Below are positions 13,945 through 27,875 of a DNA stretch of 64,000 nt, in pieces (within the stretch, counting starts at the first letter, position 1; each line of letters begins with the position of its first letter). Origin of the DNA: Euonymus europaeus. Its lineage: Eukaryota; Streptophyta; Magnoliopsida; Celastrales; Celastraceae. Position numbers and translations under genes: made by a program. Below the pieces are notes generated by a model, which saw only the letters and a program-made list of their open reading frames with translations, searched no databases and was not told the DNA's origin. Location: assembly GCA_963580455.1 (NCBI GenBank), contig OY756966.1:14697001-14761000 (forward strand), written 5' to 3'.

Positions 13945-16900
13945 ACTGTGAAAGTTGCTCGGGATAGACTTTTTATTGTTCTTCTATGTCAAATTTTACG
14001 AGTATAAGCTTCCTACATTATTTCGATGCAAAAACACCAACTTTCTAAGACAAAAATACAAAACCGTTAAAAGCTCCTCCATAGAGAGAGTTGGGCAACT
14101 TCGGACTATCAAAATTTCTCGGGATAGACTTTTTATTGTTCTTCTATGTCAAATTTTACGAGTATAAGCTTCCTAGATTATTTTGATGCCAAAACACCAA
14201 CTTTCTATGACAAATAGACAAAACCGTTAAAAGCTCCACCATAGAGAGAGTTGAGCAACTTCGGACTATCAAAATTGCTCGGGATAGACTTTTTATTGTT
14301 CTTCTATGTTAAATTTTACGAGTATAAGCTTCCCACATTATTTCGATGCCAAAACACCAACTTTCTATGACAAATGGACAAAACCGTTAAAAGCTCCTCC
14401 ATAGAGAGAGTTGAGCAACTTCGGACTATAAAAATTGCTCGGGATAGACTTTTTATTGTTCTTCTATGTTAAATTTTACGAGTATAAGCTTCCTACATTA
14501 TTTCGATGCCAAAACACCAACTTTCTATGACAAATGGACAAAACCGTTAAAAGCTCCTCGATAAAGAGAGTTGAGCAAGTTCGGACCATCAAAGTTGCTC
14601 GGTGTACAATTTCTATTGTTTTCATATGTCAAATTTTACGAGTATAAGCTTCCTACATTATTTCGATGCCAAAACAACAACTTTCTATGACAAATGGACA
14701 AAACCGTTAAAAGCTCCTCCATAGAGAGAGTTGAGCAACTTTGGACTATCAAAGTTGCTCGGGATAGACTTTTTATTGTTATTCTATGTCAAATTTTATT
14801 TGTATAAGCTTCCTACATTATTTCGATGCACAAACACCAACTTTCTATGACAAACGAACAAAACCGTTAAAAGCTCCTTCATAGAGAGAGTTGCGCAACT
14901 TCGGACTATCAAAATTGCTCGGGATAGACTTTTTATTGTTCTTCTATGTTAAATTTTACGAGTATAAGCTTCCTACATTATTTCGATGCCAAAACAACAA
15001 CTTTCAATGACAAACGAACAAAACCGTTAAAAGCTCCTCCATAGAGAGAGTTGAGCAACTTCGGACTATCAAAATTGCTCGGGATAGACTTTTTATTGTT
15101 CTTCTATGTCAAATTTTACGAGTATAAGCTTCCTACATTATTTCGATGCCAAAACACCAACTTGCTATGACAAATAGACAAAACCGTTAAAAGCTCCACC
15201 ATAGAGAGAGTTGAGCAACTTCGGACTATCAAAATTTCTCGGGATAGATTTTTTATTGTTCTTCTATGTTAAATTTTACGAGTATAAGCTTCCCACATTA
15301 TTTCGATGCCAAAACACCAACTTTCTATGACAAATGGACAAAACCGTTAAAAGCTCCTCCATAGAGAGAGTTGAGCAACTTCGGACTATCAAAGTTGCTC
15401 GGGATAGACTTTTTATTGTTCTTCTATGTTAAATTTTACGAGTATAAGCTTCCTACATTATTTCGATGCCAAAACACCAACTTTCTATGACAAATGGACA
15501 AAACCGTTAAAAGCTCCTCCATAGAGAGAGTTGAGCAACTTCGGACTATCAAAGTTGCTCGGGATAGACTTTTAATTGTTCTTCTATGTCAAATTTTATG
15601 AGTATAAGCCACCTAGATTATTTCGATGCCAAAACACCTACTTTCTATGACAAATGGACAAAACCGTTAAAAGCTCCTCCATAGAGGGTGTTGAGCAACT
15701 TCGGACCATCAAAGTTGTCGGTGTACAATTTCTATTGTTCTCATATGTCAAATTTTACGAGTATAAGCTTCAGAGATTATTTAAATGCCAAAACACCAAC
15801 TTTCTTTGACAAATGGACAAAACCGTTAAAAGCTCCTCCATAGAGAGAGTTAAGCAACTTCGGACTGTGAAAGTTGCTCGGGATAGACTTTTTATTGTTC
15901 TTCTATGTCAAATTTTACGAGTATAAGCTTCCTACATTATTTCGATGCCAAAACACCAACTTTCTATGACAAATATACAAAACCGTTAAAAGCTCCACCA
16001 TTGAGAGAGTTGGGGAACTTCGGACTATCAAAATTTATCGGGATAGACTTTTTATTGTTCTTCTATGTCAAATTTTACGAGTATAAGCTTCCAAGGTTAT
16101 TTCGATGGCAAAACTCCAACTTTCTATGACAAATAGACAAAACCGTTAAAAGCTCCTTCATAGAGAGAGTTGCGCAACTTCGGACTATCAAAATTGCTCG
16201 GGATAGACTTTTTATTGTTCTTCTATGTTAAATTTTACGAGTATAAGCTTCCTACATTATTTCGATGCCAAAACACCAACTTTCTATGACTAATGGACAA
16301 AACCGTTAAAAGCTCCTCCATAGAGAGAGTTGAGCAACTTCCGACCATCAAAGTTGCTCGGTGTACAATTTCTATTGTTCTCATATGTCAAATTTTACGA
16401 GTATAAGCTTCCTACATTATTTCGATGACAAAACACCAACTTTCTATGACAAATGGACAAAACCGTTAAAAGCTTCTCCATAGAGAGAGTTGAGCAACTT
16501 CGGACCATCAAAGTTGCTCGGTGTACAATTTCTATTGTTCTCATATGTCAAATTTTACGAGTATAAGCTTCAGAGATTATTTCAATGCCAAAACACCAAC
16601 TTTCTTTGACAAATGGAAAAAACCGTTAAAAGCTCCTCTATAGAGAGAGTTGAGCAACTTCGGACTGTGAAAGTTGCTCGGGATAGACTTTTTATTGTTC
16701 TTCTATGTCAAATTTTACGAGTATAAGCTTCCTACATTATTTCGATGCAAAAACACCAACTTTCTAAGACAAAAGTACAAAACCGTTAAAAGCTCCTCCA
16801 TAGAGAGAGTTGGGCAACTTCGGACTATCAAAATTTCTCGGGATAGACTTTTTATTGTTCTTCTGTGTCAAATTTTACGAGTATAAGCTTCCTAGATTAT

Positions 16901-17310
16901 TTTGATGCCAAAACACCAACTTTCTATGACAAATAGACAAAACCGTTAAAAGCTCCACCCCAGAGAGAGTTGAGCAACTTCGGACTATCAAAATTTCTCG
17001 GGATAGACTTTTTATTGTTCTTCTATGTTAAATTTTACGAGTATAAGCTTCCCACATTATTTCGATGCCAAAACACCAACTTTCTATGACAAATGGACAA
17101 AACCGTTAAAAGCCCCTCCATAGAGAGAGTTGAGCAACTTCGGACTATCAAAGTTGCTCGGGATAGACTTTTTATTGTTCTTCAATGTTAAATTTTACGA
17201 GTATAAGCTTCCTACATTATTTCGATGCCAAAACACCAATTTTCTATGACAAATGGACAAAACCGTTAAAAGCTCCTCCATAGAGAGAGTTGAGCAACTT
17301 CGGACTATCA
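13945..17310 (+). repeat. Long-range satellite duplication, left copy (8794 bp from its partner)
   Basis: Landmarks in this stretch recur exactly 8794 bp downstream. They include the marker at 15683 and 24477, and the rare CTCCTCGATAAAG variant with GCAAGTTCGG at about 14557 and 23351. Three further shared open-frame signatures show the same spacing. The ordered series of rare variants makes chance similarity of satellite monomers unlikely. Ends are approximate. Confidence 0.8.
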
Positions 17311-17920
17311 AAGTTGCTCGGGATAGACTTTTAATTGTTCTTCTATGTCAAATTTTATGAGTATAAGCTTCCTAGATTATTTCGATTACAAAACACCAAC
17401 TTTCTATGACAAATGGACAAAACCGTTAAAAGCTCCTCAATAGAGAGAGTTGAGCAACTTCGGACCATCAAAGTTGCTCGGTATACAATTTCTATTGTTC
17501 TTCTATGTCAAATTTTTGGAGTATAAGCTTCCTACATTATTTCGATGACAAAACACCAACTTTCTATGACAAACGAACAAAACCGTTAAAAGCTCCTCCA
17601 TAGAGAGAGTTGAGCAACTTCGGACTATCAAAATTGCTCGGGATAGACTTTTTATTGTTCTTCTATGTCAAATTTTACGAGTATAAGCTTCCTACATTAT
17701 TTCGATGCCAAAACACCAACTTTCTATAACAAATGGACAAAACCGTTAAAAGCTCCTCCATAGAGAGAGTTGAGCAACTTCGGACTATCAAAGTTGCTCG
17801 GGATAGACTTTTAAATGTTCTTCTATGTCAAATTTTATGAGTATAAGCTACCTAGATTATTTCGATGCCAAAACACCAACTTTCTATGACAAATGGAAAA
17901 ACCGTTAAAAGCTCCTCCAT

Positions 17921-20900
17921 AGAGGGTGTTGAGCAACTTCGGACCATCAAAGTTGTCGGTGTACAATATCTATTGTTCTCATATGTCAAATTTTACGAGT
18001 ATAAGCTTCAGAGATTATTTAAATGACAAAACACCAACTTTCTTTGACAAATGGACAAAACCGTTAAAAGCTCCTCCATAGAGAGAGTTGAGCAACTTCG
18101 GACTGTGAAAGTTGCTCGGGATAGACTTTTTATTGTTCTTCTATGTCAAATTTTACGAGTATAAGCTTCCTACATTATTTCGATGCCAAAACACCAACTT
18201 TCTATGACAAATATACAAAACCGTTAAAAGCTCCTCCATTGAGAGAGTTGGGCATTTTCGGACTATCAAAATTTCTCGGGATAGACTTTTTATTGTTCTT
18301 CTATGTCAAATTTTACGAGTATAAGCTTCCAAGGTTATTTCGATGCCAAAACTCCAACTTTCTATGACAAATAGACAAAACCGTTAAAAGCTCCTTCATA
18401 GAGAGAGTTGCGCAACTTCGGACTATCAAAATTGCTCGGGATAGACTTTTTATTGTTCTTCTATGTTAAATTTTATGAGTATAAGCTTCCTACATTATTT
18501 CGATGCCAAAACACCAACTTTCTATGACAAATGGACAAAACCGTTAAAAGCTCCTCCATAGAGAGAGTTGAGCAACTTCCGACCATCAAAGTTGCTCGGT
18601 GTACAATTTCTATTGTTCTCATATGTCAAATTTTACGAGTATAAGCTTCCTACATTATTTCGATGACAAAACACCAAGTTTCTATGACAAATGGACAAAA
18701 CCGTTAAAAGCTTCTCCATAGAGAGAGTTGAGCAACTTCGGACCATCAAAGTTGCTCGGTGTACAATTTCTATTGTTCTCATATGTCAAATTTTACGAGT
18801 ATAAGCTTCAGAGATTATTTCAATGCCAAAACACCAACTTTCTTTGACAAATGGAAGAAACCGTTAAAAGCTCCTCTATAGAGAGAGTTGAGCAACTTCG
18901 GACTGTGAAAGTTGCTCGGGATAGACTTTTTATTGTTCTTCTATGTCAAATTTTACGAGTATAAGCTTCCTACATTATTTCGATGCAAAAACACCAACTT
19001 TCTAAGACAAAAATACAAAACCGTTAAAAGCTCCTCCATAGAGAGAGTTGGGAAACTTCGGACTATCAAAATTTCTCGGGATAGACTTTTTATTGTTCTA
19101 CTATGTCAAATTTTATGAGTATAAGCTTCCTAGATTATTTTGATGCCAAAACACCAACTTTCAATGACAAATAGACAAAACCGTTAAAAGCTCCACCATA
19201 GAGAGAGTTGAGCAACTTCGGACTATCAAAATTTCTCGGGATAGACTTTTTATTGTTCTTCTATGTTAAATTTTACGAGTATAAGCTTCCCACATTATTT
19301 CGATGCCAAAACTCCAACTTTCTATGACAAATGGACAAAACCGTTAAAAGCTCCTCCATAGAGAGAGTTGAGCAACTTCGGAATATCAAAGTTGCTCGGG
19401 ATAGACTTTTTATTGTTCTTCTATGTTAAATTTTACGAGTATAAGCTTCCTACATTATTTCGATGCCAAAACACCAACTTTCTATGACAAATGGACAAAA
19501 CCGTTAAAAGCTCCTCCATAGAGAGAGTTGAGCAACTTCGGACTATCAAAGTTGCTCGGGATAGACTTTTAATTGTTCTTCTATGTCAAATTTTATGAGT
19601 ATAGGCTTCCTAGATTATTTCGATGCCAAAACACCAACTTTCTATGACAAATGGACAAAACCGTTAAAAGCTCCTCAATAGAGAGAGTTCAGCAACTTCG
19701 GACCATCAAAGTTGCTCGGCATACAATTTCTATTGTTCTCATATGTCAAATTTTTCGAGTATAAGTTTCCTACATTATTTCGATGCCAAAACAACAACTT
19801 TCTATGACAAATGGACAAAACCGTTAAAAGCTCCTCCATAGAGAGAGTTGAGCAACTTCGGACTATCAAAGTTGCTCGGGATAGACTTTTAAATGTTCTT
19901 CTATGTCAAATTTTATGAGTATAAGCTACCTAGATTATTTCGATGCCAAAACACCAACTTTCTATGACAAATGGAAAAACCGTTAAAAGCTCCTCCATAG
20001 AGGGTGTTGAGCAACTTCGGACCATCAAAGTTGTCGGTGTACAATATCTATTGTTCTCATATGTCAAATTTTACGAGTATAAGCTTCAGAGATTATTTAA
20101 ATGACAAAACACCAACTTTCTTTGACAAATGGACAAAACCGTAAAAAGCTCCTCCATAGAGAGAGTTGTGCAACTTCGGACTGTGAAAGTTGCTCGGGAT
20201 AGACTTTTTATTGTTCTTCTATGTCAAATTTTACGAGTATAAGCTTCCTACATTATTTCGATGCCAAAACACCAACTTTCTATGACAAATATACAAAACC
20301 GTTAAAAGCTCCTCCATTGAGAGAGTTGGGCATTTTCGGACTATCAAAATTTCTCGGGATAGACTTTTTATTGTTCTTCTATGTCAAATTTTACGAGTAT
20401 AAGCTTCCAAGGTTATTTCGATGCCAAAACTCCAACTTTCTATGACAAATAGACAAAACCGTTAAAAGCTCCTTCATAGAGAGAGTTGCGCAACTTCGGA
20501 CTATCAAAATTGCTCGGGATAGACTTTTTATTGTTCTTCTATGTTAAATTTTATGAGTATAAGCTTCCTACATTATTTCGATGCCAAAACACCAACTTTC
20601 TATGACAAATGGACAAAACCGTTAAAAGCTCCTCCATAGAGAGAGTTGAGCAACTTCCGACCATCAAAGTTGCTCGGTGTACAATTTCTATTGTTCTCAT
20701 ATGTCAAATTTTACGAGTATAAGCTTCCTACATTATTTCGATGACAAAACACCAAGTTTCTATGACAAATGGACAAAACCGTTAAAAGCTTCTCCATAGA
20801 GAGAGTTGAGCAACTTCGGACCATCAAAGTTGCTCGGTGTACAATTTCTATTGTTCTCATATGTCAAATTTTACGAGTATAAGCTTCAGAGATTATTTCA

Positions 20901-22557
20901 ATGCCAAAACACCAACTTTCTTTGACAAATGGAAAAAACCGTTAAAAGCTCCTCTATAGAGAGAGTTGAGCAACTTCGGACTGTGAAAGTTGCTCGGGAT
21001 AGACTTTTTATTGTTCTTCTATGTCAAATTTTACGAGTATAAGCTTCCTACATTATTTCGATGCAAAAACACCAACTTTCTAAGACAAAAATACAAAACC
21101 GTTAAAAGCTCCTCCATAGAGAGAGTTGGGAAACTTCGGACTATCAAAATTTCTCGGGATAGACTTTTTATTGTTCTACTATGTCAAATTTTATGAGTAT
21201 AAGCTTCCTAGATTATTTTGATGCCAAAACACCAACTTTCTATGACAAATAGACAAAACCGTTAAAAGCTCCACCATAGAGAGAGTTGAGCAACTTCGGA
21301 CTATCAAAATTTCTCGGGATAGACTTTTTATTGTTCTTCTATGTTAAATTTTACGAGTATAAGCTTCCCACATTATTTCGATGCCAAAACTCCAACTTTC
21401 TATGACAAATGGACAAAACCGTTAAAAGCTCCTCCATAGAGAGAGTTGAGCAACTTCGGAATATCAAAGTTGCTCGGGATAGACTTTTTATTGTTCTTCT
21501 ATGTTAAATTTTACGAGTATAAGCTTCCTACATTATTTCGATGCCAAAACACCAACTTTCTATGACAAATGGACAAAACCGTTAAAAGCTCCTCCATAGA
21601 GAGAGTTGAGCAACTTCGGACTATCAAAGTTGCTCGGGATAGACTTTTAATTGTTCTTCTATGTCAAATTTTATGAGTATAAGCTTCCTAGATTATTTCG
21701 ATGCCAAAACACCAACTTTCTATGACAAATGGACAAAACCGTTAAAAGCTCCTCAATAGAGAGAGTTCAGCAACTTCGGACCATCAAAGTTGCTCGGCAT
21801 ACAATTTCTATTGTTCTCATATGTCAAATTTTTCGAGTATAAGCTTCCTACATTATTTCGATGCCAAAACAACAACTTTCTATGACAAATGGACAAAACC
21901 GTTAAAAGCTCCTCCATAGAGAGAGTTGAGCAACTTTGGACTATCAAAGTTGCTCGGGATAGACTTTTTATTGTTCTTCTATATCATATTTTACGAGTAT
22001 AAGCTTCCTACATTATTTCGATGCCAAAACAACAACTTTCTATGACAAATGAACAAAACTGATAAAAGCTCTTCCATAGAGAGAGTTGAGCAACTTCGGA
22101 CTATCAAAGTTGCTCGGGATAGAATTTTAATTGTTCTTCTATGTCAAATTTTATGAGTATAAGCTTCCTACATTATTTCGATGCCAAAACACCAACTTTC
22201 TATGACAAACGAACAAAACCGTTAAAAGCTCCTCCATAGAGAGAGTTGAGCAACTTCGGACTATCAAAATTGCTCGGGATAGACTTTTTATTGTTCTTCT
22301 ATGTCAAATTTTACGAGTATAAGCTTCCTACATTATTTCGATGCCAAAACACCAACTTGCTATGACAAATGGACAAAACCGTTAAAAGCTCCTCCATAGA
22401 GAGAGTTGAGCAACTTCGGACTATCAAAGTTGCTCGGGATAGACTTTTAATTGTTCTTCTATGTCAAATTTTGTGAGTATAAGCCACCTAGATTATTTCG
22501 ATGCCAAAACACCAACTTTCTATGACAAATGGACAAAACCGTTAAAAGCTCCTATAT
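17921..22557 (+). repeat. 2078-bp unit followed by a related 2559-bp unit
   Basis: Markers lie at 17921, 19999 and 22558. The first unit (2078 bp, 13 monomers) matches the start of the second (2559 bp, 16 monomers). It then lacks the three monomers that include the CTTCTATATCATATT variant, so 2078 equals 2559 minus 481. The upstream unit 15683-17920 is 2238 bp. This is a series of related HORs that differ by whole-monomer loss or gain. Confidence 0.8.
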
Positions 22558-22738
22558 AGAGGGTGTTGAGCAACTTCGGACCATCAAAGTTGTCGGTGTA
22601 CAATTTCTATTGTTCTCATATGTCAAATTTTACGAGTATAAGCTTCAGAGATTATTTAAATGCCAAAACACCAAATTTCTTTAACAAATGGACAAAACCG
22701 TTAAACGCTCCTCCATAGAGAGAGTTGAGCAACTTCGG

Positions 22739-25700
22739 ACTGTGAAAGTTGCTCGGGATAGACTTTTTATTGTTCTTCTATGTCAAATTTTACGAGTATA
22801 AGCTTCCTACATTATTTCGATGCAAAAACACCAACTTTCTAAGACAAAAATACAAAACCGTTAAAAGCTCCTCCATAGAGAGAGTTGGGCAACTTCGGAC
22901 TATCAAAATTTCTCGGGGTAGACTTTTTATTGTTCTTCTATGTCAAATTTTACGAGTATAAGCTTCCTAGATTATTTTGATGCCAAAACACCAACTTTCT
23001 ATGACAAATAGACAAAACCGTTAAAAGCTCCACCATAGAGAGAGTTGAGCAACTTCGGACTATCAAAATTGCTCGGGATAGACTTTTTATTGTTCTTCTA
23101 TGTTAAATTTTACGAGTATAAGCTTCCCACATTATTTCGATGCCAAAACACCAACTTTCTATGACAAATGGACAAAACCGTTAAAAGCTCCTCCATAGAG
23201 AGAGTTGAGCAACTTCGGACTATAAAAATTGCTCGGGATAGACTTTTTATTGGTCTTCTATGTTAAATTTTACGAGTATAAGCTTCCTACATTATTTCGA
23301 TGCCAAAACACCAACTTTCTATGACAAATGGACAAAACCGTTAAAAGCTCCTCGATAAAGAGAGTTGAGCAAGTTCGGACCATCAAAGTTGCTCGGTGTA
23401 CAATTTCTATTGTTTTCATATGTCAAATTTTACGAGTATAAGCTTCCTACATTATTTCGATGCCAAAACAACAACTTTCTATGACAAATGGACAAAACCG
23501 TTAAAAGCTCCTCCATAGAGAGAGTTGAGCAACTTTGGACTATCAAAGTTGCTCGGGATAGACTTTTTATTGTTATTCTATGTCAAATTTTACGAGTATA
23601 AGCTTCCTACATTATTTCGATGCCAAAACACCAACTTTCTATGACAAACGAACAAAACCGTTAAAAGCTCCTTCATAGAGAGAGTTGCGCAACTTCGGAC
23701 TATCAAAATTGCTCGGGATAGACTTTTTATTGTTCTTCTATGTTAAATTTTACGAGTATAAGCTTCCTACATTATTTCGATGCCAAAACAACAACTTTCT
23801 ATGACAAACGAACAAAACCGTTAAAAGCTCCTCCATAGAGAGAGTTGAGCAACTTCGGACTATCAAAATTGCTCGGGATAGACTTTTTATTGTTCTTCTA
23901 TGTCAAATTTTACGAGTATAAGCTTCCTACATTATTTCGTTGCCAAAACACCAACTTGCTATGAGAAATAGACAAAACCGTTAAAAGCTCCACCATAGAG
24001 AGAGTTGAGCAACTTCGGACTATCAAAATTTCTCGGGATAGACTTTTTATTGTTCTTCTATGTTAAATTTTACGAGTCTAAGCTTCCCACATTATTTCGA
24101 TGCCAAAACACCAACTTTCTATGACAAATGGACAAAACCGTTAAAAGCTCCTCCATAGAGAGAGTTGAGCAACTTCGGACTATCAAAGTTGCTCGGGATA
24201 GACTTTTTATTGTTCTTCTATGTTAAATTTTACGAGTATAAGCTTCCTACATTATTTCGATGCCAAAACACCAACTTTCTATGACAAATGGACAAAACCG
24301 TTAAAAGCTCCTCCATAGAGAGAGTTGAGCAACTTCGGACTATCAAAGTTGCTCGGGATAGACTTTTAATTGTTCTTCTATGTCAAATTTTATGAGTATA
24401 AGCCACCTAGATTATTTCGATGCCAAAACACCTACTTTCTATGACAAATGGACAAAACCGTTAAAAGCTCCTCCATAGAGGGTGTTGAGCAACTTCGGAC
24501 CATCAAAGTTGTCGGTGTACAATTTCTATTGTTCTCATATGTCAAATTTTACGAGTATAAGCTTCAGAGATTATTTAAATGCCAAAACACCAACTTTCTT
24601 TGACAAATGGACAAAACCGTTAAAAGCTCCTCCATAGAGAGAGTTAAGCAACTTCGGACTGTGAAAGTTGCTCGGGATAGACTTTTTATTGTTCTTCTAT
24701 GTCAAATTTTACGAGTATAAGCTTCCTACATTATTTCGATGCCAAAACACCAACTTTCTATGACAAATATACAAAACCGTTAAAAGCTCCTCCATTGAGA
24801 GAGTTGGGGAACTTCGGACTATCAAAATTTCTCGGGATAGACTTTTTATTGTTCTTCTATGTCAAATTTTACGAGTATAAGCTTCCAAGGTTATTTCGAT
24901 GCCAAAACTCCAACTTTCTATGACAAATAGACAAAACCGTTAAAAGCTCCTTCATAGAGAGAGTTGCGCAACTTCGGACTATCAAAATTGCTCGGGATAG
25001 ACTTTTTATTGTTCTTCTATGTTAAATTTTACGAGTATAAGCTTCCTACATTATTTCGATGCCAAAACACCAACTTTCTATGACTAATGGACAAAACCGT
25101 TAAAAGCTCCTCCATAGAGAGAGTTGAGCAACTTCCGACCATCAAAGTTGCTCGGTGTACAATTTCTATTGTTCTCATATGTCAAATTTTACGAGTCTAA
25201 GCTTCCTACATTATTTCGATGACAAAACACCAACTTTCTATGACAAATGGACAAAACCGTTAAAAGCTTCTCCATAGAGAGAGTTGAGCAACTTCAGACC
25301 ATCAAAGTTGCTCGGTGTACAATTTCTATTGTTCTCATATGTCAAATTTTACGAGTATAAGCTTCAGAGATTATTTGAATGCCAAAACACCAACTTTCTT
25401 TAACAAATGGAAAAAACCGTTAAAAGCTCCTCTATAGAGAGAGTTGAGCAACTTCGGACTGTGAAAGTTGCTCGGGATAGACTTTTTATTGTTCTTCTAT
25501 GTCAAATTTTACGAGTATAAGCTTCCTACATTATTTCGATGCAAAAACACCAACTTTCTAAGACAAAAATACAAAACCGTTAAAAGCTCCTCCAAAGAGA
25601 GAGTTGGGCAACTTCGGACTATCAAAATTTCTCGGGATAGACTTTTTATTGTTCTACTATGTCAAATTTTATGAGTATAAGCTTCCTAGATTATTTTGAT

Positions 25701-26104
25701 GCCAAAACACCAACTTTCTATGACAAATAGACAAAACCGTTAAAAGCTCCACCATAGAGAGAGTTGAGCAACTTCGGACTATCAAAATTTCTCGGGATAG
25801 ACTTTTTATTGTTCTTCTATGTTAAATTTTACGAGTATAAGCTTCCCACATTATTTCGATGCCAAAACTCCAACTTTCTATGACAAATGGACAAAACCGT
25901 TAAAAGCTCCTCCATAGAGAGAGTTGAGCAACTTCGGACTATCAAAGTTGCTCGGGATAGACTTTTTATTGTTCTTCTATGTTAAATTTTACGAGTATAA
26001 GCTTCCTACATTATTTCGATGCCAAAACACCAACTTTCTATGACAAATGGACAAAACCGTTAAGAGCTCCTCCATCGAGAGAGTTGAGCAACTTCGGACT
26101 ATCA
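22739..26104 (+). repeat. Long-range satellite duplication, right copy
   Basis: This is the partner of the copy at 13945-17310, 8794 bp downstream, in the same orientation and with the same order of rare variants. Its right end is cut by the LTR-like insertion that starts at 26118, so the original extent cannot be seen. 8794 is 55 monomers minus six bases. Confidence 0.8.
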
Positions 26105-26112
26105 AGGTTGAC

Positions 26113-26117
26113 AACTT
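26113..26117. repeat. Target-site duplication AACTT, left
   Basis: The five bases AACTT directly precede the TG of the LTR-like insertion and match the five bases directly after its terminal CA. Two bases (AC) at 26111-26112 separate the duplication from satellite sequence ending in AAGGTTG. Confidence 0.75.
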
Positions 26118-26294
26118 TGTCACGCCCCGTTTCCGGAGACGCGACTGGGTGCTCTCTCCGCACCCTTCCTAGGTCACTAGTGTGAACATCCGGGATCAAC
26201 CGGAAATCTGGCGGCACCTCCCCGTATATCGGAGAGTGCCCACCTGCATCAGAAACGCAGCAACAACAACATCACACTAGCAACCTAGCAAACA

Positions 26295-26343
26295 TAGGCC
26301 TCAGGCCTCAACCACATGCAATCCTGACCCTAGGCCTCAGGCC
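26295..26343 (+). repeat. Pair of 13-bp direct repeats inside the LTR-like insertion
   Basis: TAGGCCTCAGGCC occurs at 26295-26307 and again at 26331-26343, 36 bp apart. The core GGCCTCAGGCC is itself nearly palindromic. Function unknown; it could be a regulatory repeat in the U3 part of an LTR. Confidence 0.6.
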
Positions 26344-26628
26344 ATCCACTACCAGCATGCACAAACTGATGGCATCACATATAAATCCACACACAGATTT
26401 TTATAGCATCAAATATAACCAGAATTCAACATCCACATCCACATAAAAGCACAACCGTGCTAAATGGTTATATTCTCTCAACATAGATATACTACATAAA
26501 CCCACATGCATAGAGTATATCTCTAGCACTCTATCCTATCCAGGGCCATCCATGTCACGTCCCGCTCACCGATCCGCATCACCGGTACCTGTACCAGTAT
26601 CTCCTGTGAAAGGAAGAAAGTAAAGGAG

Positions 26629-26643
26629 TGAGCTAGAAGCTCA
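26629..26643. repeat. Short hairpin TGAGC-N5-GCTCA in the LTR-like insertion
   Basis: TGAGCTAGAAGCTCA is an inverted repeat with 5-bp arms and a 5-bp loop, followed by GTAGGG. Its role is unknown. I recall similar GAGCT...GCTCAGTAGG stretches in plant LTRs, but this cannot be confirmed here. Confidence 0.5.
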
Positions 26644-27766
26644 GTAGGGTAAAGAAGTAAACATTGATATAGGCAGAACCGAAGGAAGTAATGCATCAAT
26701 ATGTACCTACCACATGAACGTATACTCAACAATTTCACATCAACATTTACCCGGATCGACCCTTTCGGAGCATAACAACCACAATACCATTGCAACTCAA
26801 TATAATATTGCCCGGGAGCAAGCTCACCACAACCAACCACTCCTAGGATCATCCGGTTGCGTGAACCTATCACGCCCGCACCCAACAAGGCAAGTCACTC
26901 TCGACCCTACCCTTAGTGCGTTACCCCACATGGAGTTCACGTGACTTGGTGATAACAACCTTCACCTTGCCATCCTCCCATGTGGCTTTCAAGTAACTTA
27001 AGGGTTCCCGAGTCCATACCCGAGTCCCCCATGCATCTCTAATGCATTATGACATGTCATGCCGAATAGATAAGTATATATGAACATCCTATATATTTTA
27101 CATAACTACCATGATGCATGAACGGAAAATCACAACGTGACCGTAAATGACGGAACACAAAATCGGGTCATGCAACATTCAACATCAAACAATAATCCAC
27201 ACAAGGCTCGTTTCCCCTTAGAAGCAATTAAGGCGGAAACTCAAATAATGGCGACCAATGAAGAATCGAACGCTATTTAGGCAACAATAACGAATTATAG
27301 AAACAAAGGTTGGAAATCCCCTACCTCGTTCCGAGCCAACTACACAAATTCTCAAATTTAGGGTTTTAACCCTTGGTTCTCCCAACCTATCGATTCACAT
27401 CAAATCGAACTCATATAATTAATCCAAAAATTCCATATTATCATATCAATCACAATTTAATCAACAAAATCATAAACACTTACTTTCTCTCTCTAGAAAT
27501 TCCTCTAAAAATCTTCAATCTCAACCCAAGCTCAAATCAACTCCAAATTCTGAACCAATCTACATAAACATCCAAAATCAACCTATAAACAACATATCTA
27601 AAGCATAGCACTCAACTCTTCAAGAATCTAGCAAATCTAGAAAAACCTAGAATTTCCAAAAACTATAGAAAACTTACCAAAACTCCAAAATCAAGCTTGA
27701 ATCTTCCTTCCCAAGCTTCAATGGTCACCAATCTTCAATCCCCAAGCCAAACTCTTGCTAAAACCA

Positions 27767-27807
27767 CTTTCTCTCTCTTCTTCTCTCTCTCTCTTTCTCT
27801 CTCTATC
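27767..27807 (+). repeat. CT-rich microsatellite
   Basis: A tract of TC/CT dinucleotides broken by a few TTC steps, inside the LTR-like insertion. On the other strand it is a GA-rich purine tract. It precedes the palindrome array by about 70 bp. Confidence 0.85.
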
Positions 27808-27875
27808 GGGCTTCTCCAAGAATTTTATGCAGAAAATGTCAAATTCTGGGCTTAATATCTGATTTTCCCGACAGC

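Larger units (their letters stand above)
1..26117 (+). repeat. Satellite array block 1, ~160-bp monomer, head to tail
   Basis: About 163 tandem copies of an A/T-rich monomer of about 160 bp; for example the GAGCAACTT motif recurs at 780 and 940. The monomer runs from the GAGCAACTT motif through a variable segment (GGATAGAC or GGTGTACAAT type), a TATAAGCTTC segment containing a HindIII site in most copies, ATTATTTCGATGCC, AACTTTCTATGACAAA and ACCGTTAAAAGCTCC, to ATAGAGAGAGTT. All copies point the same way. Monomers differ by substitutions and a few small indels: a 1-bp loss giving GTTGTCGG, a 4-bp loss of ATAA giving GGAGTGCTTCC at about 1165, and a 21-bp gain near 12865 and 13685. Short open frames of 60-83 codons recur only because the monomer recurs. 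The length is not a multiple of three, so no frame crosses monomers stably, and I treat none as a gene. Centromeric or other heterochromatic satellite is the likely nature; the family is not one I recognise. Confidence 0.97.

Noticed and set aside
1..26117. CRISPR-like array or bacterial origin
   Set aside because: Repeats are contiguous 160-bp monomers without unique spacers, and the inserted elements are plant-type retroelements.
26523..26888. 121-codon minus-strand frame and several 64-87-codon frames inside the LTR-like insertion
   Set aside because: No recognisable motif and no similarity to gag or pol features. Frames overlap on both strands, and one runs through the palindrome array. 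They look like chance frames in LTR sequence.
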